64,000 nt of DNA from Bacteroidota bacterium (GTDB lineage Bacteria; Bacteroidota; Bacteroidia; Bacteroidales; JACABE01), in the NCBI GenBank assembly GCA_026391675.1, contig JAPLDQ010000004.1, positions 1-64,000 on the forward strand, in the 5' to 3' direction. The notes beneath the pieces were generated by a model. That model did no database searches. It was not told where the DNA came from and saw only the letters and a list, made by a program, of their open reading frames with translations. This document shows positions 57,706-64,000 of this stretch, in pieces (the stretch's first letter is position 1; the number at the start of each line of letters is the position of its first letter). The translations under genes and the position numbers were made by a program.

Positions 57706-59571
57706 TTACTCGCTTAGTTTAATATACTCATTCAATAGTTTTTGCATTAAAGCTTTTCCTTCTTTTAATGATAAACTATCACTGTTATATATTTCTTTTT
57801 TAGATATATAAGGAATAATTTTATTCAGTTTATGGTCAAAAACTATCCTGGATTTATCTTTTAAAAAGCCAAAGCCTTCATTATAGGTGTAAAATGCCCA
57901 TCCTTTTTCGTAAGGATTAAAAACATCCTTGCTCCATTCAAATTTATTATGTTTTAAATTTAGTTGTGATAATAATATAGCTGGTAAATCAACATGTGTG
58001 GTATATTTATCCATGGTTTTACCTTTGTATTCATCTTTTAATGCAGCTCCGTATATCAAACAGGGTATCCAGTGCCTTTCTATTTCATGGCTCTGGCGGT
58101 CCTTGGGTAAGCGGTGGGTGTGGTCAGCAACTATTAAAAATATGGTATTTTTATACCAGCTTTCTTTTTTTGCCTTTTCTATAAACTGAAACAAAGATGC
58201 ATCGGTATAGTGAACTACATTTAAGTAATCATCAACCAATGTTCCTCCTTTAAAAACTTTTTCCACTCGGTTGTCAAAGGGTTCGTGGCTGGTGCTGGTC
58301 ATCACAATGGAAAAGAAAGGCTGGGGGAGAGCAGCCATATCTTTAACCGTAAAATCAAATAATTCTTCATCAAAACAACCCCAGTTGGTATGTCGCCGGA
58401 AAGTAAAATCCTTTTCACCAATTATCTTATTAAAACCTGAAGAGATTAAATATGCCTTTATATTGGCAAATTCAAGATTCCCACCATAATAATAAGTGGT
58501 ATAATAACTGTTTGCAGCCAGTTCTTTTGCCAGACTGGGCATTTTGTCAAATTTCCCGAATTTTCTGATAATAGTAGTCTTTGGTTGAGACGGGAATCCG
58601 GCGACAATCGCAGCCAATGCCTGTTCTGTCCTGAATCCCGTTGAATAGAAATTGGTAAATAATAATCCTTCTTTTACCATTGCTGTAATTTGGGGTGTGG
58701 CATCAATATCATGGCTCAAGGCACCAACAGCTTCAGCACTTATACCTTCCAGCTTAACAATGATGATATTGGGCTTTGGAACAGTAAAAATATATGATGT
58801 AGTATCTTTGGCAACGCTGCACAATTGTTTAAAGATAGTGTCTGATTCAGCCTCAGTCATATAGTTGTATGGATTGTTCGCAACTTCTTCCTTTTCAACC
58901 AGTGCTGCAATACAGTTCCAGCTGCTGTTGATGGCAGCCTGGTTTAATATTGGTTTTTCAGAATAATAACACCAGCTTCTGTCGATAGGGAATGTTTGTA
59001 ATCCGCCCCTGATTCCAAGCAATAAGAGTGGGGTTATAATTATTAAAAATGCTGTTTTTGCCCACCATTTATTTTTCCTGCTGTTGAAATCAATACTCAG
59101 ATATTTCTTGAAAATAATAATTTCGGGAATACTTTGCAATAAAAGCAAAACGATGAGCAATAATACCGGAGCTGATTTTGCTGAAGCAATAACTTCTTTG
59201 GGATAAATAAGATAGGATAAGGCTTTATGATTAATTTTTGAACCCCATTCTGCATACAAGCCGATATCTGAAATCAGGATAAAATTGCTGAGGACTATAA
59301 ATAGTATTATAAAAATTGATAATATTTGTCTTACTATTCTGCTGCAGTTGAAGCTATAAATGAATAATAATAGCGTAACCGGAAGCAAAAGGTAACATAT
59401 CATTGCCAAATCCATGGAAAATGAGTAAACATTACTCAATGCCCATTCTTTTAGACTGAATGAAGTTTGTTTGAAAAAATAAAACAGGAAAACATTCCTT
59501 TGAATAAAAAACAAAAGGTAGCTGAAAAGAGTTAATTTAAGGATATATTTTATTTGTTCTTTCATTCGCAT
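57706..59571 (-). CDS. LTA synthase-like membrane sulfatase, second copy
   Basis: 621 aa. Five N-terminal membrane segments (to about residue 190), then a sulfatase fold with metal Glu275 (IIVKLEGISAEAVG), nucleophile Thr315 (STGFRTEQALAAI) and VADHTHRLP late. About the same layout as the enzyme at 31.6-33.5 kb but clearly diverged, so probably different substrates. ATG 59571 or ATG 59565 (MKEQIKYILK) are both possible. TATCTTTG on the minus strand (59589-59582) is a perfect -7 box only 11 nt upstream, which favours 59565. It is divergent from the mannosyltransferase locus. Confidence 0.9.
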   Translation of the reverse strand: MRMKEQIKYILKLTLFSYLLFFIQRNVFLFYFFKQTSFSLKEWALSNVYSFSMDLAMICYLLLPVTLLLFIYSFNCSRIVRQILSIFIILFIVLSNFILISDIGLYAEWGSKINHKALSYLIYPKEVIASAKSAPVLLLIVLLLLQSIPEIIIFKKYLSIDFNSRKNKWWAKTAFLIIITPLLLLGIRGGLQTFPIDRSWCYYSEKPILNQAAINSSWNCIAALVEKEEVANNPYNYMTEAESDTIFKQLCSVAKDTTSYIFTVPKPNIIIVKLEGISAEAVGALSHDIDATPQITAMVKEGLLFTNFYSTGFRTEQALAAIVAGFPSQPKTTIIRKFGKFDKMPSLAKELAANSYYTTYYYGGNLEFANIKAYLISSGFNKIIGEKDFTFRRHTNWGCFDEELFDFTVKDMAALPQPFFSIVMTSTSHEPFDNRVEKVFKGGTLVDDYLNVVHYTDASLFQFIEKAKKESWYKNTIFLIVADHTHRLPKDRQSHEIERHWIPCLIYGAALKDEYKGKTMDKYTTHVDLPAILLSQLNLKHNKFEWSKDVFNPYEKGWAFYTYNEGFGFLKDKSRIVFDHKLNKIIPYISKKEIYNSDSLSLKEGKALMQKLLNEYIKLSE

Positions 59572-59690
59572 ATTTTTGTCGCAAAGATAGCAAATTTTAA
59601 AATATTGTCTTTTAACAGCTTTTTTAAAAAATAATCCGGTTTTTAATCAAACAATAGAATTTCAAAGACATAAAATTGGATAAAATGCAT

Positions 59691-59758
59691 TAATTTTGCA
59701 AAATATGGGAAGAATACTTGCAATAGATTACGGACAAAAATGGTGCACTTTTATTTGA
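59691..59758 (+). pseudogene. ruvX: Promoter and first 12 codons of ruvX, truncated duplicate
   Basis: TAATTTTG (a perfect -7 box) followed by ATG at 59705 encoding MGRILAIDYGQK, then unrelated WCTFI and a stop at 59756-59758. The 35 bases from the ATG match the true ruvX start at 61319-61353 with two synonymous differences (GGA/GGT, AGA/AGG); the promoter box and GCAAAA also match. Identity ends at 59739, and the ATG of the mannosyltransferase is at 59740. This is a clear scar of an insertion into, or next to, the ruvX start. Confidence 0.9.
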
Positions 59759-61272
59759 AGACATACATTATACATCTTTTTAAAAAGAAGGTTTTAATAC
59801 ATCCACTATTTTGGGGTTGTTTAATTCTCTTTATAACTGCTTTTTTTAGTACAGGTTATGATTTTGCAGATGAACATTTTCAAATTTTAGAAATAGCCAA
59901 TTATAAAGCCGGTAATACAACAGCATCCACTTTACCCTGGGAGTTTCATTCACAAATGCGTCCAGGGTTACAACCTGCTATTGCTTATACTGTTATCATT
60001 ACTTGCAATCTTTTCAATATTTGCAATCCTTTTATCATTTCTTTATTTTTAAGATTCTTATCTGCTGTTATAATGGTATTTACAATCTTTTTATTAACAA
60101 AAGCTTTCATAAGTTATACTTCAACTCAACTTTCAAAAAACAATCTGTATCTTTTAAGTTTTTTTATTTGGTTTCTCCCCTACAATTTTGTTAGATTTTC
60201 TTCAGAAAATTGGTCAGGTATGGCATTTATGCTTGGAATAGCATTTTATCTGCTGAATAAAGGAAATAAAATTAATTACAGCTTTATTTTCATCGGATTA
60301 TTAACAGGATTGTCATTTGTGTTTCGGTATCAGTCAGCTTTTATGATTATAGGTTTAGGGCTTTGGATGATAATAATAGGAAAAGAAAGCTTTAAAAGAA
60401 TCTTGCTTTTTGCTGGAGGCAATATTCTTGCAATTATAATTGGAATAATAATTGACAGATGGTTGTATGGTGTCTGGATACTAAGCTTTTGGAATTATTT
60501 TGATTTAAATATTCTTCAAGATAAAGTCTCTGAATTTGGTATTTTACCCTGGTGGTTCTATTTCGAAAATATTTTTATAAAAGCCACTCCACCTATTGGT
60601 CTTGCTATCATTCTTTCTTTTTTGTATTTTTGGTATAAACATTCCGGAAATATTGTTTCATGGATAACAGTTCCCTTTGTTGTTACGCATTTATTAATTG
60701 GGCATAAAGAACTCAGGTTTCTTTATCCTTTATTGTTATTACTTCCATATTGCTTTACAGTTGTTTATTCTGATTTACAAAAATCATTTAAGTATAAGAA
60801 CTTACTTCAAAACATGATTTTGAAAAAAATTATTTATCTCTTAATAGGACTAAATTTATTTGTTTTGTTAGTTATGTGTTTTAAACCTGCTGATGAACTT
60901 ATTTCTCTCTATAAATGTGTATACGACAGGTCTTTAAATAAAAATTCAAAAATGATCATCATTGGAGATGAAAACCCATTTTTAAGAGGAGGTAAAAAAT
61001 TGCTTATTAGTTTTTATAAATCAAAAACGCTGTCATTTATTAATATACAAAATGATTCTGCTTTAAATGATAGTTTGTTGACTTCTGATAATTCATACTA
61101 CTTTCTTGCAGTTAAAAACTTTAATGTAAACCATGTTAATGAGAATCATCATTTAAAAATTACTGAAATTTATAAGACTTATCCAACATGGGTGGGAAAA
61201 TTTAATATTAATAATTGGATGTCAAGAACCAATACATGGTCGCTATATGAGGTAAGAAAAATTGACGAATGA
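59740..61272 (+). CDS. GT22-like membrane mannosyltransferase (PIG-B/ALG9 type)
   Basis: 510 aa with about ten hydrophobic segments. The first periplasmic loop carries TGYDFADEHFQILEIANYKAG with the DE pair typical of GT-C glycosyltransferases, and LPWEFHSQMRPGLQPAIAY; HKELRFLYPLLLLLPY later is the characteristic family motif of ALG9/PIG-B/PIG-M-like enzymes. It would transfer a sugar from a polyprenyl-phosphate donor. AT-rich. It is inserted between a truncated duplicate of the ruvX start and ruvX itself; its ATG sits exactly at the break, and the short ruvX reading frame overlaps it in another phase, so it may be expressed from the ruvX-derived promoter. Confidence 0.88.
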   Translation: MVHFYLKTYIIHLFKKKVLIHPLFWGCLILFITAFFSTGYDFADEHFQILEIANYKAGNTTASTLPWEFHSQMRPGLQPAIAYTVIITCNLFNICNPFIISLFLRFLSAVIMVFTIFLLTKAFISYTSTQLSKNNLYLLSFFIWFLPYNFVRFSSENWSGMAFMLGIAFYLLNKGNKINYSFIFIGLLTGLSFVFRYQSAFMIIGLGLWMIIIGKESFKRILLFAGGNILAIIIGIIIDRWLYGVWILSFWNYFDLNILQDKVSEFGILPWWFYFENIFIKATPPIGLAIILSFLYFWYKHSGNIVSWITVPFVVTHLLIGHKELRFLYPLLLLLPYCFTVVYSDLQKSFKYKNLLQNMILKKIIYLLIGLNLFVLLVMCFKPADELISLYKCVYDRSLNKNSKMIIIGDENPFLRGGKKLLISFYKSKTLSFINIQNDSALNDSLLTSDNSYYFLAVKNFNVNHVNENHHLKITEIYKTYPTWVGKFNINNWMSRTNTWSLYEVRKIDE

Positions 61273-61298
61273 AAATTTAATATTTCAGTAAAAACAAC

Positions 61299-61353
61299 TA
61301 ATTTTGCAAAAAATAAATATGGGTAGGATACTTGCAATAGATTACGGACAAAA
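61299..61353 (+). repeat. Intact copy of the duplicated ruvX promoter/start
   Basis: TAATTTTG (61299-61306), GCAAAA, a 6-nt longer spacer than the duplicate, then the ruvX ATG at 61319. Identity with the upstream copy ends at 61353. The pair brackets a 1.56-kb segment containing a single gene. Confidence 0.9.
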
Positions 61354-61747
61354 GAGGGTTGGTATTGCTGTTACCGATGAATTGCAAATGATTGCCAATG
61401 GCTTAACAACGATACATTCAAAAGAAATCATCAGCTTTTTAAAAGATTATGTAATAAATGAAAGTGTGGATATTTTTGTTGTGGGTGAACCAAAACAAAT
61501 GAACAATATGCCCTCTGAATCCGTTAAATTTATCGAGCCATTTATTAAAGTATTGAAAAAGACGTTTCCGGCAATTCCTGTAGTCAGGATTGATGAAAGG
61601 TTTACTTCAAAAATGGCTTCCCAAACCATGTTAACTGCTGGTTTAAAAAAAACTGCACGGCAAAATAAATCATTGGTTGATACGATAAGTGCAACTATTA
61701 TTTTGCAGTCCTATTTAGAAAGCAGGGATATTTTTAATTCAAAATAG
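61319..61747 (+). CDS. ruvX: RuvX/YqgF Holliday-junction resolvase-like nuclease
   Basis: 142 aa from ATG 61319 (MGRILAIDYGQKRVGIAVTD); upstream codons including a TTG at 61304 are leader. Metal Asp8 in AIDYG, VVGEPKQMNN, IDERFTSKMA and LVDTISATIILQSYL. Role debated: Holliday junction resolution or pre-16S rRNA processing. Followed after 10 nt by def and then a lipoprotein gene, a common Bacteroidota operon. Its 5' end is duplicated upstream (59691-59739). Confidence 0.95.
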   Translation: MGRILAIDYGQKRVGIAVTDELQMIANGLTTIHSKEIISFLKDYVINESVDIFVVGEPKQMNNMPSESVKFIEPFIKVLKKTFPAIPVVRIDERFTSKMASQTMLTAGLKKTARQNKSLVDTISATIILQSYLESRDIFNSK

Positions 61748-61757
61748 ATATAATAAA

Positions 61758-62330
61758 ATGATATTACCAATTACAGCTTACGGGCATCCAACACTAAAGA
61801 AAATAGCATCAGATATTGACAAGGATTATCCAAATCTGAAAACGATTATCGATGATATGTTTGAAACCATGTATTTTTCAAGAGGCGTTGGATTGGCTGC
61901 TCCACAGGTTGATTTATCCATCAGATTGCTGGTTATTGATGCTTCTCCCTATGTGGATGATTTCCCTGAAGCCAAAGACTTTAAAAAAGTAATGATAAAT
62001 GCTCATATTATTGAAGAAAGTGGCGAAGAATGGGCATTTAACGAAGGTTGCCTGAGCGTACCTGATATTCGTGAGGATGTTTTACGCAAATCAAAAATCA
62101 GGATACAATATTGTGATGAAAATTTCAATACTTATGACGAAGTATACGAAGGTGTATGCGCCCGCATCATTCAGCATGAGTATGATCATCTGGAAGGCAT
62201 TTTATTTGTGGAAAGACTGGCTTCATTGAAAAAAATGCTGCTGAAACGTAAATTAACTGAAATATCCAAAGGGAACATTAAAGTGGATTACCGAATGAAG
62301 TTTCCAAATCAGTACCGTAGAAAGAAATAA
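61758..62330 (+). CDS. def: Peptide deformylase
   Basis: 190 aa. Removes the formyl group from nascent proteins. Motif 1 GVGLAAPQ (43-50), motif 2 EGCLSVP (96-102), motif 3 QHEYDH (139-144; His140, Glu141, His144 and Cys98 bind Fe2+). Length and insert TYDEVYEGVCARI fit type II-like Bacteroidota enzymes. Co-directional with ruvX (10-nt gap). Confidence 0.97.
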   Translation: MILPITAYGHPTLKKIASDIDKDYPNLKTIIDDMFETMYFSRGVGLAAPQVDLSIRLLVIDASPYVDDFPEAKDFKKVMINAHIIEESGEEWAFNEGCLSVPDIREDVLRKSKIRIQYCDENFNTYDEVYEGVCARIIQHEYDHLEGILFVERLASLKKMLLKRKLTEISKGNIKVDYRMKFPNQYRRKK

Positions 62331-62347
62331 TATAAAAACAACTTAAT

Positions 62348-62893
62348 ATGAGGAAAAGAAATTTAATCATTGTAATGGCAATAGCTATTTTTGCCATTAC
62401 AGCCTGTAAGACTGCAAAAGAAAGAACTTCAGAAAAAATCACTGTATTGGAAAAGGAAATTATGTCGTCTAAAACTAAAATTGACAGTGTAAAAGCACAA
62501 AAACTGATTGATTTGTATGTGAATTTTGCCGATAATTTCAAAACAGATACAATTACTCCGGTTTATCTGTTAAAGGCAGCTGATATTTCAATGAATATTT
62601 TGAAACATCAGCAGTCCATTCAATTGCTCGACAGAATAATGAAAGACTATACAGGCTTCTCTAAAGTGCCTGATTGTTTGTTTCTGAAAGCATTTATTTA
62701 TGAAAATCAGGCTAAAGACTTTGAAAAAGCGAAAGCCTTTTATACTGAATTTCTCAATAAATACCCGAATCACGAATTAGCCCCTTCAGCAAAAGCTGCA
62801 ATAGATAATATGGGCATACCAATGGATATTTTAATTAAAAGTTTTGAACAAAAAAATAAAGAATCAAAGGAAACCAGTAAGCAAAAGTCATAA
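62348..62893 (+). CDS. TPR-like lipoprotein
   Basis: 181 aa. Lipobox AITAC with Cys20 (MRKRNLIIVMAIAIFAITAC). Helix-turn-helix TPR pairs at about 60-160 (YLLKAADISMNILKHQQSIQ, CLFLKAFIYENQAKDFEKAK, FYTEFLNKYPNHELAPSAKA). The last repeat resembles the BamD/YfiO YPNSELAxxA consensus, so a scaffold role in the outer membrane is possible. Ends the ruvX-def operon. Confidence 0.85.
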   Translation: MRKRNLIIVMAIAIFAITACKTAKERTSEKITVLEKEIMSSKTKIDSVKAQKLIDLYVNFADNFKTDTITPVYLLKAADISMNILKHQQSIQLLDRIMKDYTGFSKVPDCLFLKAFIYENQAKDFEKAKAFYTEFLNKYPNHELAPSAKAAIDNMGIPMDILIKSFEQKNKESKETSKQKS

Positions 62894-62910
62894 TATACCG
62901 GATATTTTAA

Positions 62911-62950
62911 AAAAGAAAGGCTGTTCGATTGAACAGCCTTTCTTTTTTTA
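62911..62950 (+). terminator. Terminator of the ruvX-def-lipoprotein operon
   Basis: AAAGAAAGGCTGTTC pairs with GAACAGCCTTTCTTT around GATT; the stem ends in TTTTTTTA. Confidence 0.95.
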
Positions 62951-62998
62951 TAATATTACTATAGTTTGGTAAACTTATAATTTACAAACTCCAATCTC

Positions 62999-63311
62999 TT
63001 TGTCATGCTGACGAAGGAAGCATCTCATTTAATTTTATGAGATTCCTCACTTCGTTACTAATGACAAGTTTTTTTTTGTTGATTTTTAAGTATATATAAG
63101 AAACATGACAATGAAATTAAAACTAGTTGATTCTTTAATCTTTGCGGTTCTCCGCGTAAAAACTCCGCGGCACTCTGCGGTTAAACTTTTTTACCGCTGA
63201 GAGCCGCAAAGAAGACGCAAAGGAACGCAGAGATTGGGAAAGCAATGATTTTATATTTTTGTCAGCGTACCTTCAAGCATTTTTTTAAATGTTAAAACTC
63301 GGAATGACAAA
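62999..63311. repeat. MITE-like composite repeat, copy 3
   Basis: About 312 bp. Left end TTTGTCATGCTGA and right end (complement) TTTGTCATTCCGA are 13-base inverted termini with two mismatches. The interior holds TTTTTAAGTATATATAAG, a TTTGCGGTTCTCCGCG fold and TTTTTGTCAGCGTACCTTC. A near-identical copy lies at 57.1-57.4 kb in the same orientation, and a diverged inverse one at 18.5-18.76 kb. The rest of 62951-63405 is AT-rich and empty. Confidence 0.85.
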
Positions 63312-63405
63312 ACTAATATTTGTTATATTAAATAATTTATTCTATTTCACTGGGTTTTGAGTATAATGTATTTTAAATTTTTACAATCTATTCTAAACTA
63401 AAATC

Positions 63406-64000
63406 TTAGTTTTTTATTATCTTTTTTACAATTTCTCTGTTCTTCTGGATTATTTTTACAAAATAGATTCCTTTTGTAAAATGGCTGAGATCAAAAGATA
63501 TTAATGAATTTGATAAGATATTGAAAGGCACATATTCTTCTTTCCCAATTATATTAAAAAAATTAATACTAAAGTCTTTATTGAAAGATGTTTCAGCTTT
63601 AACATAAACTCTGTCAGATGTTGGGCTTGGGAAAATACTAATTTTTTCATCTTCTTTCATTTCCTGTACACCAACCTGATTTGCTACTGTAACAGTACAA
63701 CTTGCGGTATGATTTCCATCCTGGGTAGTGACTGTAATAATACAATTACCTGCTGCAACAGGAGCAACCATGCCTGTTGAGGAAACAGTTGCCACATTAG
63801 TATTGTTTGAACTCCAGCTGATATTCTGATTCGTTGCATTGGAAGGAAGAATGCTTGCTGTTAACTGGAATGAAGAACCACCTGCAGTCAAAGGCAGGGT
63901 TGTTGGTAAAATATTAACACCAGTAACACTGGTAGCAACTGATGCTGAACTTGCCAGCCAGATTGTAGCATTCATTATTAAGCGTTCATGATTACCACTG
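63406..64000 (-). CDS. C-terminus of a secreted protein with BIG2 domain and T9SS type A signal (partial)
   Basis: The frame is open from the window's right edge to the TAA at 63408-63406, so the 5' part is missing; the ATG at 63975 is internal. The first residues SGNHERLIMNATIWLAS resemble the end of a ThuA- or GATase-like module. Then a BIG2 domain (VTGVNILPTTLPLTAGGSSF ... SSNNTNVATVSSTGMVAPVA ... TQDGNHTASCTVTV) and the type A sorting signal (ISIFPSPTSDRVYVKAE ... FTKGIYFVKIIQ ... VKKIIKN). Surface or secreted; function of the main part unknown. Confidence 0.9.
   Translation of the reverse strand, partial: SGNHERLIMNATIWLASSASVATSVTGVNILPTTLPLTAGGSSFQLTASILPSNATNQNISWSSNNTNVATVSSTGMVAPVAAGNCIITVTTQDGNHTASCTVTVANQVGVQEMKEDEKISIFPSPTSDRVYVKAETSFNKDFSINFFNIIGKEEYVPFNILSNSLISFDLSHFTKGIYFVKIIQKNREIVKKIIKN

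Noticed and set aside
59705-59758. 17-codon leader peptide gene controlling the mannosyltransferase
   Set aside because: The sequence is a copy of the ruvX start, so it is more simply a duplication scar; an attenuation role is not supported by any other feature.

Overview
The window reads as a chromosomal stretch of a free-living, AT-rich member of the Bacteroidota. The evidence is consistent across the window: four proteins end in type IX secretion (T9SS) sorting domains. Signal peptides end in ...AQ or ...SQ. Family markers include DUF1599/Nmad1, a BT_3928-like DoxX protein, DUF6427, DUF2461, a Porin_10-type porin and an SPFH/Arc pair. Promoters carry the phylum-specific -7 box TANNTTTG with a TTG/TTTG element about 19 nt upstream. 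No prophage, CRISPR array, rRNA or integron is visible.

Layout. 1-300: end of an ISL3-like transposase, a tRNA scrap and tRNA-Lys(TTT). 500-5000: relatively GC-rich genes (SDR, unknown 144-aa protein, mnmD, DEDDy exonuclease) and an AT-rich GIY-YIG nuclease, separated by dense repeat clusters. 5.7-18.3 kb: M3 peptidase, T9SS type B protein, folP, Nmad1 protein, DoxX, MoxR, porin, LKR-like dehydrogenase. 19.5-31.6 kb: UspA, outer-membrane barrel, S8 protease, TPR-propeller protein, DnaQ-like exonuclease, FAH-family enzyme, dihydropyrimidinase, trmD, DUF2461, prmC, ribD. 31.6-44.6 kb: LTA-synthase-like sulfatase, purC, nitroreductase, AlkD-like protein, DUF6427, SPFH, Arc, AddA-like helicase-nuclease, IS200/RAYT-like transposase in a nest of hairpins, DUF3147. 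44.8-56.4 kb: dnaK behind a sigma-54-like promoter, T9SS type A protein, barrel protein, miaA, GT2, barrel, SDR, purL. 57.6-64 kb: tRNA-Gly(CCC), a second LTA-synthase-like enzyme, a mannosyltransferase inserted at the 5' end of ruvX, ruvX-def-lipoprotein operon, and the C-terminus of another T9SS protein.

Gene content is mostly housekeeping (tRNA modification: mnmD, trmD, miaA; release-factor methylation: prmC; purine, folate and riboflavin synthesis: purC, purL, folP, ribD; chaperone dnaK; deformylase) plus envelope and secreted proteins. The striking part is the non-coding DNA. (1) Over twenty short perfect hairpins share a CC-loop-GG core but have different, compensated stem closers. They occur in four-hairpin modules, and one set flanks a Y1 transposase gene. 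(2) Short-period (7-9 nt) tandem arrays start at, or even supply, stop codons and have a strand polarity relative to the gene. (3) REP-like TTTCGACTCCGCTCAAC repeats crowd around the GIY-YIG gene. (4) Three related copies of a roughly 300-bp MITE-like composite repeat occur. (5) The first 35 bases of ruvX and its promoter are duplicated on both sides of a single mannosyltransferase gene, an insertion scar that regenerated its target.

All functional calls rest on motifs read by eye; no database search was possible.
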